The notes: generated from the letters alone by a model not told the origin. A stretch of DNA of 64,000 nt from Bactrocera neohumeralis (GCF_024586455.1 NC_065922.1:30252089-30316088); one strand, 5' to 3'; shown: positions 12,561-25,110, counted from the first letter of the stretch. A program made the numbers and translations.

Positions 12561-14749
12561 CCAATCCGAGTTGTATTTGATCAGATGATGGAATATTCCC
12601 AAAAATGTTTGGTAGAATTATGTACTATCCTTCGCCAAGATCGCCTTTAAAAATCACGGAATTTCGACTGAGGTGGTAATTGTGGCTGCTTCTCGATAGT
12701 TAATGGAGGAGACTGCCGTAGAGGCTTCAAAAAGTTGATTTTTTCAAGGATTTTTTTTGGGAAGGAAAGAAATAATTGATTAAAGCGGAAAGGGTTTATA
12801 GTTATAAATTTAAACATCATCCGAAAATATTTGGATACGAAATCTTTGATATTCTGCCTTTGGTAAGCAATTGCCCGATGCATCTCGCATGTGCATTTGT
12901 CGTACGGCGGGCAGGATGCAGGCCGCAATTTCTATCGGAAACAAAAAATATCAAAGAGATTCGTATTTGTTAATAACTTATCTTCTAGTTAAACTAAGAA
13001 AATTCCAAAAAAAAGTGTAAAATTCTACATTTTTTTTTAAAATTGAAAAAAAGTTTGTTTTGACCAAAAAAATTTTACTTTGTGTTGTTTAAAAGTATGT
13101 TCAAACTTGGCTTTTCCTGGTTTTTTTTTAGTTTAAATATTTAATGCCAAACATAATAAACTTTGCGCCAATCCCATACGACGTTTAGTTTTTTTTTCTA
13201 TCCTGCCCGCCAATTAAGAAAAATCGTAAAAATGAAAAACAGAGAAATCGCGCGTCAAAGTTTTCGCTTTCTGTCCAAGCGCTCATATATCTGCTAGATG
13301 CTCGGTCACTATTTCCCTTCTAGCCTCGACGATATTTCGAATTTCCATCCATAACTTTAGGGATATTCTTATATAATTTTTAAAGAGATTTAAGCAAAAA
13401 AAAAAACAATCGATTTTTTGAAGCTTCTAAAGCAGGCTGCTCCCTTAATGGAGAACTTCGGACTGCATATGTTATATGAACATGCGTCTGATAAAAGGGC
13501 ATCGTATTTTCGAAGTTGACTTTAAACTTTTAAAGGAATTCCTTTTAGAAAAACATTAATCTTAAACTAGAGGCAGTCATTCATTATTCAGTATAAGCGC
13601 CATGTAAGCGTCACTTAATATAACTTACAACTAAAATTACTTCATTTCAGTTCTCATAAAAGATTAGTAAATTCACCTCAAAGTCAGGGTAAATATTTAA
13701 CTTCAGACTTAATTTCAATATTTTTTTTACTCACAACCCAAATCAGATTTCATTTCGATTACCTCTCACAGCTTACAAATGTTACTTTCGAACGAATTAA
13801 TATGAAAAGCAGAGCTATCAATTTCCCGGTAAAAACTTTCTTTACCATTTCAATTCACCAAACCTACTGAATGGAGGACCAACGAGAAAAAGCTTTGAAG
13901 GCAAAGCAAGTTTTTATTTTTCCATTTCTTTTATCTTAAAGTCAGCCATGGCATTGCACTCTCGACGCTCACGTGCTCAACATATGTGTGAGTACGTACT
14001 TACATATGCGTGTGTGTAGTCGGCGGCGAGTGTTTGCGTTTCCATTCAACCATCGGTGGCCGTAAAACGGATACGAATTTGAAAAGGTTTTGTCGGCGAC
14101 GCCGATGACGACAACGACGGCGGTGCTTCAATGGAAATGTAAATATCCTGTTCAATTTCCTTCAGCAGCCAGTTAACACAGACAACAATTCAAAACGCTT
14201 GTGAGCGTCACGTCGCTTTTGCAATTGCTGCTGTTTTGCCACAAGCATCAGATGTGCTAACACACACACACACACATATGTACACACATGCCTATTTACA
14301 TTTCATATATGACGGCAAAACTTGGTTTTTGGCTGGCATATGGGTGCAGTGACGAACAAGGTTGACATGGTGAGCATACCTAACGGCATTAGTGCAACCA
14401 AAACTCACAGCTGCTCACCGTTACATACTATATATAGATATGCACATATGAACCATTCTCATTTCCCTTTTTACTTAGCTGAAGCAGCATGGCGCTTGCT
14501 GGCGAAACATAATGCCCAAAATGGTGACATTCTCCTGCGGAGCAAAACAGCTAATTTCGATTTGGTTCTGGACTATTATTAGTCTGAGCTCTAGTTTTGT
14601 TTTGAAGTAGCTTTGGGTTTCTTACTTTGTAAGGGCTTATTTAGCTCTGTTAGTCCGCCGCTCTTGTCCTCGTTTATGATACAGAAATTGATGGGTTGAT
14701 ATAGATTTCTTTCGAAGGTATGACGTTTGCTAAAATGATCCGATATAGG
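12561..14749. other. Non-coding spacer with a unique-sequence island
   Basis: No supported gene. About 12990-13200 is A/T low-complexity. About 13950-14600 is richer in G+C and non-repetitive, with GACGACGACG-like triplets at 14100-14130 and a CA microsatellite at about 14262-14276. The 86-residue plus-strand frame at 14322-14582 has no recognisable features. Confidence 0.45.
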
Positions 14750-15300
14750 TCAAATACACACCGTTTTTCGATAAATTCTTGCCATTTTGAAGCTAATTTC
14801 ATAAATTCACTCTTAAAGAAACCCGGGTATCTGTTGTATCAGTGAATTTTCGTCTCTTTTGAGACGAACTTTTTATCATCAAAACCATTTGCTGTTGACA
14901 GGAACGGTTAATAATTACTTGGTGCCAGATCAAGACTATAAGGTGGGGGGATAAGAACCACCTATTCAAGCTCTCGGAGCTTTTGGCGAGTCACTATCGT
15001 TTTATGTGGCCTGGCGTTTTTCTGATGGACAACAATACCTCTCTTTTTGGTGAAAGCTGGCCAATTTCTGAGCGATTGCTTACATTCAGAGGTTCAATTG
15101 TGGGATGTATAGGTGTGAATTAAGAGTTTCACCGTATGAGCGCAACTCATAGTAAATAAACTCCTGTCAACCCTACCAAACATATGGCAGAATCTTCCTG
15201 TTCATCAATCCTAGCGCTGGAATGGATAAATTACCTTTTACCAAATCTATTATTTGCTAAAAAGTTGCCTACACTTTTGAGTATATTTTAAGATATACCC
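14750..15300 (-). mobile_element. Mariner-like transposase remnant, middle part
   Basis: The segment carries aagactataaggtgg and agctctcggagctttt (about 14930-14980), the antisense of a mariner transposase middle region. The same arrangement is seen at about 19800-19850 in another remnant. Stops are present in all frames and no terminal repeats are evident. Confidence 0.55.
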
Positions 15301-15419
15301 CAGGTTTTTTCCAGTTTACCTTTAAAATAGGGCAATCATCTTTCTGCCGCTCTTATTTATGCCATCTGCCAAAGGAGCTCAGTTCTAAGTTGACAAATTT
15401 ATTACTATCTCGTTTAGAA

Positions 15420-16060
15420 ACACTTTTCATAAGCACTTTTTGAGATGATCAGCTTCTTCAAACACAGGAAGCCAAATTCGGTGAATATGGTGGTTGATCG
15501 ATGGTATTCAATGAGCTTTTGGCTTTAAATTCGGTCACAATCGTGACTCCACGCGATGGTGCATTTCCATCGTGTAAAATCCATGAATTGTTGTTATTCC
15601 ACCAACCAAACGACAAATATTGAAAAAAAAACAATGAGCACCACCTTGATTTTTGAGCGAATCGGCTCGTTTTTTCCCTCCGTTCCGATGATTGTTAACT
15701 TATGTGCTTGTCAAACTCATAAACATATCTCATCGGCAGTTATAATGCTCTTCATGAATCTGGGATCGGAATTCGCACGATCAAGCATGTCCAAAGAGAC
15801 CGTTTTAGGGTACTTACTTTGAAAAAAAAATCAGTTTTATCCGAACGAGTCGAGCAAGAAGGCGTGTCATACCTAAAATATCTACCAAAATCATTCGAAC
15901 GAACTCGCGAGAGATCCCGAACTCTCCCGCCAACTCTCTAACATTTGCCTGACGATTGTCAAGCACGATATTCTTCACTTTTTTAATCGTCATCACCGAT
16001 CGCTCTATCGTCTTTGATGGCTTTGTACTACTTTCTCCTCTATAGGCAATGCAAAATAAG
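15420..16060 (-). mobile_element. Decayed mariner transposon, same family as 5817-6420
   Basis: The minus strand reads RELAGEFGISREFVRM then LVDILGMTRLLARLVRIKL (about 15935-15840), the second helix-turn-helix region. Broken middle pieces follow (DPRFMKSIITADEI-like near 15770-15730). A decayed DNAPS-type stretch comes next (WILHDGNAPS-like across a frameshift near 15580-15550). Last is NTIDQPPYSPNLAS (about 15512-15475). Catalytic motifs are broken by stops and shifts. It retains the middle that the 5817-6420 copy has lost. Confidence 0.8.
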
Positions 16061-18624
16061 CATTCCCAAAAACTATACTCGTAAAGAAGTCCCTAGAGCA
16101 TAGGTACGTATACAGTTACATATAACCCTTTCTAATATGAAAGTACGTATATCATTGTTCCGCAGACTTCAAGAACGCTTACTAAAATAATATGCTCAAG
16201 CACCAGTGATAATAATAACCTTTATCTAACCTTACTGTATTATACGAAACGTTTAGAAGAAGATGATGATAAAATATGATGAGTAAGAGAAATTTGGGGG
16301 TTTTCGGCTGGATTAACGTAAGCCACTCATTCGCACAAGCAAGCTGTTGGCATACACAGACAGTTGGGGGACTTGTCTGAATGCCATACACTTGATTGAA
16401 AATCATGTTTGAAAGTGATAATTGTTGTTGTACGTCTATCATTTTACAGATAGAGTTGCACAGGAAGGAGAATTGTGAATACAAAAATGAAGTAGACAGC
16501 TTGATTTTACATTTATAGAATGTAATTGATTTATTGGGGTGAATGAAAGAAACCAAAAATCATAGTCTCTGTAATAACTCTTGAAATTGAGGACTGCGAA
16601 TAAATTGTAAAGACCATTTTTATATAATATAAGGGACGGGATATTTTTTTTTAATTATTGATATGCATCTTTCTTTCTCATAATAAGCAAAAGAATCTTC
16701 CTACAAATATTTATTAATACTCTTATTTGTGGAAAAAAAATTTTGAGTTGTCTAAAAACGAATTTTTCCAATATAAAGTGAAAAAAGTAATCGTTTTTTT
16801 GACGCACCCTAATTTATATATTTATGTATGTATATTTAAATGTATATTTCCCTGTCATGATGGATGTCTGCCTGCTTGCCCGTGCTTTGTTGACTTTATT
16901 TCAAGTAATACACTCACGCCAGTTAGAGCACACAGCATTTTAAAACTGTAAAGGTGTGGGTATTGGTGGGTTCGGGCGTAAAGAACTTTAGTCGAATTCC
17001 GGATAATCCAATTTCAAAGTGTTGTTAATATGATTTCCGGTTTTATGTAGTTTTAAATGGGATTTACACGTGAGCTTTTTACAATATCGCACCCCATCAG
17101 TGGCGCATCATCATCAGCACCAGCAGCAACACCAGAAACACCAGCAAATACAATACACTGCTAGTACTAGCAGTCGGCAGATAGACAGATCTATACATCT
17201 ACATGAACAACAACGACAACAAGAACAATCTCAAACACAATCGGCGTTAACACACGCACCGCTTCGTGCGCTGATAACAGAGCAAGCATGAATTGTAAAT
17301 GCATGAAAATCACTTTCCCCACAGCGCAGTGTACACATATTTGCTTTGAAACTGGCTTTTTGCCGCAGCAGCGGGTAACTTAAGGCCTTGGCAATAACTT
17401 GCCACTAACTGAGGCGGGCGTGTATCGCAGAATATCTAAAACAAACCCAACGCTTGGCTAAGCGAGGCAAATGTGCATGGAAAATATGACTAAAAACAAA
17501 CAAGCAAACAAATACTTAAAGCACGATATGCTCGTCCACACACACACATACGCATATGTAGGCCACATAGGCATGCGTGCGTGTTACGTATACGCCCCAT
17601 CGGGCAACTTCATTCACATGCTTGTGTACCTTCGTTTGTGTGTGCATGTGTGTGTGTGTGAGTCATATAACGGCGCGCAAAACAAACTGCTGTTCGTTTG
17701 AGTATTTTTCGTGATTCGTGCTTCGATGCTGTGATTGTTCAAACGCATGCTAGTTATTGAAAACAAAACAGCAACAACGACAACAGCAGCAGCATCTACT
17801 AAAAGAACTAGAAATAACTGTGTTTCGGTGCAATCACTGACGTCGTTACCGTGGCTCAATCAGTGCCGTTAGCCTAATAGCCTACCGAAAACAACCACGA
17901 CAGCAACAGCTAAAATAGTCAAACCGCTACCCACAATTGTTTCGCCGCTGCCATTGTCAGGCTGCTGCCGCTTGCCGCTTTGCATGTATTCTCCCTTTTT
18001 CTGCCGTTAACTGTGCGATGGCATTATTATTACTTTTTCGTGCCATTCCATTCGATTTCATTTACAACTTTTCGCATTCCTCTTCATTTCGCTTGTACTT
18101 TTTCGGTTTAAGAAAAGTTTTTTTCAGTTTGTCGTTTTATTTTTTTGTTATATAACCAACAATAATTTCCAATTTTTTCACCACTCTATTTCTTTCACTC
18201 TTTATTTGACCATTCACTACTTTTTCTTACTTTTTGTGTTGTTTTTTATTGTGGAAAAACTTTTAACAATTGGCTTGCATTAAAAATATAAATCAACCAT
18301 AATTTCTTTTGCTCTCCACAAAAGTACTCAAGTAAAGTCAATTGCAAATTGCACTACGTCAAATGCATATTCATTTTGTAAATGAATTGTATATTGTCGT
18401 TGGCTAAATTGAATTTCCTGGATTTTATTAAAATTTTTAAATTGAAACCATTTAGTTCTGTTGATTTTTATCAATAATTCTTTAATTATATTATTGGTTA
18501 TATGCAAGTATAAGTATTTTATTATAGTATACTACTGCCATACTAACTGACTGATCCGCTTTAAGTCTTGTATAAAAAACAAACTCAAAATTTTTCTAAA
18601 GTTATTTTAAGGCTTACAGTTGGT
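16061..18624. other. Non-coding DNA; CAX-triplet-rich stretch and unique island
   Basis: No gene can be proven. From 17085 to 17245 CAG/CAA/CAC triplets give a Gln/His-rich open frame (about 73 codons, 17070-17291), and 17770-17795 is again CAACAG-rich. About 17000-18100 is repeat-poor and comparatively G+C-rich. It may be a 5' untranslated exon or a regulatory segment, but no splice or start context decides this. A fragment of the catacaaactgaacgatc repeat sits near 18530-18590. Confidence 0.4.
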
Positions 18625-19366
18625 TTAAGGGGTTATATACCTTCTTTAACGAAGAAAAAAGGAAAGTTTGGATTTTTTTTTAGGTATGTAGCAATTATAT
18701 CATTACACGAATGTTTTTAATTTTTGATAGTACACTTTATTAACAATGTTTGTGCCAAATTTCGTGGAAAAATATCAAATAGTTTTTAAGGGGTGGCTGT
18801 TTTCCTTAGAGGCCTTTTTTTGGCTGAGCCTTGTGGTGACAATTCCCCAGGTCGAACAAGTCAACTGAAACCATAAAAGTAAACAAATTTCGTTAGTTTA
18901 GTGTAATTCCTTGTGCTTGAACGATCGTTGTTATGATTTTTTTTTGTGCACACGGGAACGTTTTATGCAAGAAATGAGCTTTTTGGTCACTAGAAATTTC
19001 ACTAAAAAATTCATTTCAGCGAAAAAAAGTTTGTGCGTTAAAAGTCGATCGATCAAGCACAGAAAAATTTCATTACGAACATTTAAAAAAAAAATTTGAA
19101 GAAAATCAGGTCAGTAGTTTTCCGCCAATCCATGTCACCGCAAAGTCATTTTTCAAAAAACACCATTTCGAGATATTCGCGTTTAAAGTTTCGCGCTCGG
19201 GTTTGGGGCCGCGACGAGGCGCGCGGTTAGAAGTGCTGTAACTTTTTTTCCACTGCTCGAATTCTATGAAAATTTGAGAAAATGTTCTCAAGGAGTTGTT
19301 CTTTAAGATAAAGCAATAAAATAATTTCGATTTTTTTTTAATTAAAAAAGGTATATAACCCCTTAA
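18625..19366. mobile_element. Complete TTAA-flanked MITE, subfamily B (742 bp)
   Basis: TTAA at 18625-18628 and again at 19363-19366. Both ends read inward GGGGTTATATACCTT, then CTTTAA on the left and TTTTAA on the right: about 25 bp with one mismatch. The interior contains atttcgagatattcgcgttt and ttcgattttttttt segments shared with the other subfamilies. No transposase is encoded, so it would depend on an enzyme elsewhere. The 62-residue frame inside is not a gene. Confidence 0.8.
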
Positions 19367-19539
19367 CAGAAAAAAATAGTAACAATATGTGAAATATTTT
19401 TAGATATCATTATCAATGCATTTGTCTCTTCTATACTCTATTTTATGTAAAATTTTGATCTAAATTGTCTAAACACTGCAGGTACTATTGGACGGTGCGT
19501 ATACGTAACATATGCGGTTAATTAGTTTAGATAAATATT

Positions 19540-20520
19540 GGGTAGTCGAATTTCGTATTTCTAATCAAACTTCAACTTATATTTTTTACATTTATTATGA
19601 ACTTTAATGAACCAAATACAATATATACCATTTTGGTCGACCACCTTTTGCCATTTTTTCGATAGAGACATTATTCCAACAGTGTAAAACTTTTCTGGTT
19701 TCTCGGCGAAAAACAGCGACAAGTAATTTTCACAGGCTTTTCTTGAAGCCAACTTTACTCCATTAAGAAATTTCTGCATTGACCGAAACAAATGCAAGAT
19801 CAGGACTATGTGTTAGATGCACCAAAACTTCCGCCAAGCTCTCGCAATTTTTGGTGAGTCATCAAATATGTGTGTGGTCTAGCTTTGTCCTCATGGAAGA
19901 CGAAGCCTTTTCTGCTGATTAGTTCTGGCCGTTTTTATCGATTGCTTGCTTCAATCTCATCAGTTGTTGACAATAAAATGTAGATCCTTCGACCAGGCTG
20001 CAGCATAGTGAATCCAATCCCACCACACACTCAGCATAACATTTCGAGGTGCTAATCCTGGCTTTGCGACCATTTGTTGAGCTTCACCATGCTTGGACTA
20101 TGATCTTTTTCGCACATTATTGTCGTATTTGATCCACTTTTCGACTCCTGTTACGATTCGCTTCAGAAATGGTTCAATTTCATTTCGTTTCAGCAAAGAA
20201 TCGCAGATATTAATTCGGTCCATTAAAGTTTTCACATACAATGCACGTTGTTCCCAAACATCGAGCTTCTTTTTGTAGCCAGCCTTTTTCAAATGGTTCA
20301 AACCCGTTTTATGATAAATGGAAGGAACTCATCCTTAGCAATGTCATGGCTGCATCTTTCATATCGAAATTTCCAGAACGGAAGCGAGTGAACCATTGTT
20401 GTGCTACCCGAACTGATACAGCATCGTCTCCGTAAACTTCAAAAATTTCATTGGTGGCCTTCTTCCCTTTTAATTCAAAAATTTCAAATTATAGCGAATT
20501 TCTTCCTAATTTTCACTCAT
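19540..20520 (-). mobile_element. Decayed mariner transposon
   Basis: On the minus strand most of a mariner transposase can be followed, broken by stops and shifts. There is an N-terminal VAQQWFTRFRSGNFD stretch (about 20400-20350), then LMDRINICDSLLKRNE, PFLKRIVTGVEKW (about 20230-20145) corresponding to the first catalytic segment (normally TGDEKW, here GVEKW, so the aspartate is lost). The C-terminal LNGVKLASRKACENYLS and EKPEKFYTVGIM follow (about 19770-19670). Expected length is about 345 codons. The piece with the second and third aspartates (about 19990-19800) is scrambled. Confidence 0.8.
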
Positions 20521-20576
20521 TATGGAACAGCTGTAAGTTTATTTTGAACTACACCAAATTTAATTTTATTTTTTGG

Positions 20577-21288
20577 TTAAGGGGTATTCTACTCTAGAAG
20601 CATGAATTTCAGGTAATTTTTAAAGTGTCGTAAAAAAAGGCAATTAATATTTTACTATCCATTTTTTATGGTGTTTTTATTGATATCTTAAGAATACAGA
20701 AAAAAATTTTACAAAAAAAAATTAAAAATTAAAATAATTAGAGGGGGGAGAGACAGGTGTAAAAAAAATGGCGCATCCTGGTGACATTGATCCTGACTCT
20801 CCTGGTGGTCTGAAAAAAAATCAAAAGAAATTCTTAATCAGTAAGGATGCTGTATAGTATTTTCAGGGAACACGAAAAAAAATTTTTTTTGAAAAATGGC
20901 GACTGCCTGAAAACAAAAATCATTTTTTACGCTTTTTTTTTGAAATTCCAGAATTTTTTTAAAAACAAAAATTTTGACACGATGCTGGTAGGAACGATAG
21001 AGGATTATATAGAGAAGGTTCACACAAAATTTCAAGTAAATCGGTTGTATAGAACTTGAGATAATGCCGGTACCGTGTGGAAAAAAGTAGTTTCGAGAAA
21101 AACGCGTTTAAAAAATTCGATACGGCCGAACCGGGCTAGGTACTGCGTCACTAAAGTAACTGTAGCTCTTAAAATAATTTTAATTTTTAAAAATCCTTTG
21201 GAGGATATGTTCTTAAGGGTCTAAACTTTAAATATATGAAAAAATAAAATCGATTTTTTCAAAATTCTAGAGTAGAATACCCCCTTAA
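20577..21288. mobile_element. Complete TTAA-flanked MITE, subfamily C (712 bp)
   Basis: TTAA at 20577-20580 and 21285-21288. The ends read inward GGGGTATTCTACTCTAGA (left) and GGGGGTATTCTACTCTAGA (right), a 19-bp inverted repeat with one extra G. The interior has ggttgtatagaacttgagat and agtttcgagaaaaacgcgtt, shared with subfamily A. The opposed 65- and 70-residue frames at 20838-21059 come from its A/T-rich partial symmetry and are not genes. Confidence 0.8.
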
Positions 21289-22201
21289 ATGAAGCTTAAA
21301 TCCCACCTTTACAACACTATATGGTATGGTATGACACAAAATACGAAAAGACTTTTTGGACTTCCTAATAAATTGCATAAACACTGTACGTACCATTGAA
21401 CGGTGCGTATACGTAACATATACATATTAATTTGTATAAATACATACTTCAATTAAATCAATTTCGTATACCATTTCGATAGAGGCTTAGAATAACTATC
21501 AGCCTCTGATGACAAATATGAATATGTTGAAAAAATATATTTGAAGAATAGTTTATTATTGGAGTTTACATAAATTTGCATCAAAACGAACTCCGGCATT
21601 TCTCAAACAATTTTCCCATTTTTTGTTCTCTCGATAGGGTGTTGAAAGATTAAATTAGTTAAATCTCAGCTCGAAAGGAGAAATTTTAATTAATTTTTCA
21701 AAACGCACCAAAAATCAATTAAATTTTACTCAACCCTTCCACGTACAATAAAAATTGCATGACCTGATGGCGAAGTCTTTAAAAAAAATGACACTCAATC
21801 ATTTATGCAAACTGTAAATACGATTTAAAGAAACAGTTATAATAAATGTTTTTATTTTTCATATGCGTAAAATTTATTTCGTTTAAAAAACCGAATTATA
21901 TTTAATATAGTATTAATCCTTCATTCGTAATTTCCTGCTTGGTAGCTCTGTAATTACAAGGATTTATGTCCCATAAATAAGATATATTTATGTCATCATA
22001 ATTATCATAAAACATCAACTTAAATCGCCTACTTTATAAAAGCTTTAAAAAAAAAATCAATTTTCGCAATTTTCCCATTTTTTATATATACCATCCATGT
22101 GTGTGTGTAATTGCGCTCTTGCTTTCATTATTAAATGCATTTTTTTGTATCTGCGTCTGTACGTCATGGATTGTTGCAGAGAATTCATATTGTGACGCAT
22201 A
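21289..22201. other. Spacer with a diverged duplicate of 19462-19515
   Basis: Positions 21370-21421 (acactgta, accattg, acggtgcgtatacgtaacat) repeat 19462-19515 closely. They are followed by cgatagaggctta, which resembles a piece inside the mariner at 19660. Otherwise it is AT-rich with no gene. Confidence 0.5.
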
Positions 22202-23081
22202 CGAGGTGTGTTCAAAAAGTATCGCGAATTTTGTGTTTTTTCAAAAATTATTTATTTATTCATGAATATCTATTTTGTCCCCTTCAAAGTAATCCCCATG
22301 AGATAGTATACACTTGTGCCAACGATTTTTCCAATCTTCGAAGCACTTCAAAAAAATCATTTTTTTATCTTCTTCAGCTCCTCCTTCGATGCCGTTTTTA
22401 TCTCGTCAAGAGAAGCGTCCTTTCATGGGCCTCTTCAGTTTAGGGAACAAGAAAAAGTCACAGGGGGCCAGATCTGGGGAATACGGTGGCTGCGGCATCA
22501 AGGATGTGTGAGCAGGGGCGTTATCGTGGTGCAAAAGCCAATTTTTGTTCTTCCACAAATCCGGGCGTTTCTGGCGGATTGCTTCGCGCAAATTGCGCAT
22601 AACTTGCCAATCGATATGTTTAGGTCCTCAGCAACTTCTCTAACGGTGATTCGACGATTGGCCAATACCATTTTCTCCACTTCATTAATTTTTTCGTCTG
22701 CTGTTGAAGTGCTCGGGCGTCCGGCACGCTCTTCGTCTGAGAACATTTTGTACCACCGATAAACGTTGCTTCGGTCCAAGGTAGCTTCTCCGTATGCCAC
22801 AGTCAACATTCGGAATGCATCCGCGCACTTAATTTCGTTTTTCACACAAAATTTGATACAGGTTCTTTGATCAATTTTTTTGAATTGGTAAAAATCGAAG
22901 ACGATCCAAAACACATGCAAGCAAAGCAGCTGTCAACAATTAAATGAACATTCAAAATGGCCGAGCTTGTCGGCATAAGTGAGAGACATAAGTACCAACA
23001 TAACGCCACAAAAAATTCGAAATTCGAATATACGTAACCCGCGAAAATTCAAAATTCGCGATACTTTTTGAACACACCTCG
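22202..23081 (-). mobile_element. Internally deleted mariner with perfect 32-bp terminal inverted repeats
   Basis: The terminal inverted repeats are identical: 22202-22233 begins CGAGGTGTGTTCAAAAAGTA and 23050-23081 is its complement. TA duplications flank both (22200-22201 and 23082-23083). On the minus strand the N-terminal DNA-binding region is open from 22920 (IDQRTCIKFCVKNEIKCADA, then WYKMF and GRPSTSTADEKINEV). After a deletion in another frame come LREAIRQKRPDLWKN, HHDNAPAHTS, then PYSPDLAPCDFFLFPKLKRP. The segment with the first catalytic Asp and the WVPHEL-type linker is missing, and about 14 residues between HHDNAPAHTSL and PQPPYSPDLAP are also lost. At 880 bp against about 1.3 kb for a full element, it is non-autonomous. 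Perfect ends suggest fairly recent movement. Confidence 0.93.
22498..22920 (-). pseudogene. Mariner transposase N-terminal fragment
   Basis: About 110 residues resemble the N-terminal paired helix-turn-helix of mariner transposase, with the sequence VYRWYKMFSDEERAGRPS linking the two DNA-binding subdomains and ITVREVAEDLNISIG in the second. The frame then runs into the deletion junction and ends in unrelated residues. The catalytic C-terminal piece continues at 22406-22600 in a different frame. It has no complete catalytic triad. Confidence 0.85.
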
Positions 23082-23083
23082 TA

Positions 23084-23734
23084 TGCACGAATTTTATTGC
23101 TTTTTGCACAACAACGCTTCAAACATTGAGTCAAGTCAACCTTCTGTTAGTGTACCGTTAGCTGAAGTTCCTTAAATTGGACGTGATCATACTTATTTGA
23201 GAGTATAAATATTTCAGTTTGATTGATGGCAATCGAAAAGTGATTAATTCTTTCAAATTTGTGTCATCCACTGAATTGATCGCTTATTAATGAAAAAAAC
23301 AACTTTTATTTTCTGTACACAGTCACCTTTAAATAATAGCAAGTGAATGATATATGCTATTATATATTCATGTTAAATATGTATAAATTAATTGTGGGAT
23401 GACATAAGACTACTTGCCGTCATATAAAAAACTATATATATACACTTCTGCTTGAATCCTCATATTTTATATATGAATAAACAAAATAGAAATGTGTTTC
23501 AACAGTTTCTAGAACTCCTTGTCTTACGCTATTTGTATTTTGTATATATGTACATATCTTCATTGAATTTTAAATTAAAAATAAATAAAGTTAGGGCGTT
23601 ATGTGGGAAATATGCGGACAAACTAATGCCATTTCAACAATCTATTCACCATCTTCTACATCAAACGGATGTATTTCAAATATTATGAAAAAACTATAAA
23701 TAAATTAACTTCCTTTGCACAGAAGCTATAATAC
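23084..23734. other. Non-coding AT-rich spacer
   Basis: I see no gene, RNA or transposon end in this interval. Open frames are short and compositionally biased. Confidence 0.4.
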
Positions 23735-24035
23735 CCTTCACAATAAAAAAAGTTTCCACAACTTGATTCTTATCGTTCAGTTTGTATAGCAGCTAAATAC
23801 TATAGTCCGATCTGGAAAAATGTTTCAAGTATTATTGTAGTTAGCTAATAATCCATAAGAAACTTCGTGTAAATACCTTAGCTTAATTATGATGATAGCT
23901 ATATGCTGTAGTGGTCCGATATCGGCGGTTCCGAGAGTTTCTTGTGGAGAAAAGGATGTGTGCTAAACCAAGTCAGCTCGTCACGCTGATTATTTATATA
24001 TATATATATTTTATAGTGTCTCCGAGGTTACCTTC
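23735..24035 (-). repeat. Dispersed ~155-bp-unit repeat copy
   Basis: Reverse-oriented copy of the repeat family, with gatcttatcgttcagtttgtat-like and agtggtccgatatcggcggt segments and a terminal (TA)n at about 23994-24010. It carries no coding capacity. Confidence 0.65.
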
Positions 24036-24329
24036 CTTTTTTGAAAACAAATGAATTTTACCCACAACTTGGGTTGTTTTTTTCCTAAAAAAAAATTTTT
24101 GATCAGAACAAAAAATTTGAAAGTCATTAAATGCAGAAATATGCACAGAATTTGCAGAAAGTTTTTACTGATCGGAACATTTGTCTCCGAATTCGAAAGA
24201 TGCTATTTCGAGAAAAGCTGATTGTGCTGATTAAACTAAGCTGCTACACTTTACAAAGCTGTTACTCAAAAACTATTTGAAATATCGATTCAAAATTTTA
24301 CTAAGCCGGGGTAATACCTTCAAGTGCAT

Positions 24330-24620
24330 AAGTCTTGTTAGTTATATGGGATCTACGACATGTTTACCTCGGGTTTATTAATTTTAAGCACAAAAACTGT
24401 GCCACAATCATAACAAAAAACGGTCTCTTCGGAATATCTTTATATTAGGTATATGGTGGCTCAGGGTATTATTGACCCGATTCAACCCATTTTTGACAAA
24501 CAGACATAATTTTATCAGGAAATAATTTTCTCTGAATTCTATTATAATGAAATGTCAACTATAAACTCTGAGGTCCATATATTCGGTACCCAGAGGCTTC
24601 AAGAGTTTTTGTTCGATTTG
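24330..24620 (+). repeat. Second copy of the 4550-5600 repeat, partial
   Basis: The phrases tttatattaggtatatgg, gacccgattcaacccattt and catatattcggtacccag match those at about 4725-4900 with moderate divergence. It ends where the DD41D transposon fragment begins. Confidence 0.6.
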
Positions 24621-24624
24621 GACA

Positions 24625-25110
24625 CCGTCCCACAAACCCCACCAAACCTTTTTTTATGAAATGGCAGATCTAGAATCTCTTCAGGTTGCTTTTCGTTCTT
24701 CTTGGAACTTTTCAAGTTCCCATAGAGCGAAGCGGTATTTCCTGGGAAAGTCGAGCGCCTTCAGTTTTGATCAAGCTGTATTTTGTGCGCTTTCACTTTC
24801 AGATCTCGACGTAAAATGCGCCAAGTCGTTCTATACGTCAGTCCGAGTTGCTGCGAACGGCGCCAAATCAAGTCCCCACGGTCTTCGTGTACACTACGGA
24901 TGCAATATTTTGTTATCTGCATGCTAGACGTGGAGTATTCGCTCGAAAATTATTCAATAATGAATGCCGGGTCTCACGATAGGTGATGGTGTTGCGAATA
25001 GTACGTTCAGTAGTCGATTATGTTGACCATAAGTTAAGCGAAGCGCGCGAAACACATTCTGCAGAGAACGTGAATTTTTATAAAATAGTTGAACGGTTTG
25101 TTATTTTGTT
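24625..25110 (-). mobile_element. DD41D-type mariner-like fragment, 5' to middle part
   Basis: This aligns by eye with 35560-35950: cacaaaccccaccaaacc, then catagagcgaagcg, gagcgccttcagtttt, gagttgctgcgaacggc, cccacggtcttcgtgtacac, gatggtgttgcgaatagtac and ccataagttaagcgaagcgc occur in the same order. It represents the antisense of the transposase N-terminal half. The frame is broken and no full end can be seen. Confidence 0.65.

Noticed and set aside
16182..16556. 124-residue minus-strand frame
   Set aside because: No recognisable domain, no promoter or polyadenylation context, and composition fits AT-rich random DNA.
20838..21059. Opposed 65- and 70-residue frames
   Set aside because: Both lie inside the subfamily C MITE and arise from its A/T-rich partial symmetry.
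22316..22762. 148-residue plus-strand frame
   Set aside because: It is the antisense of the deleted mariner transposase at 22202-23081.
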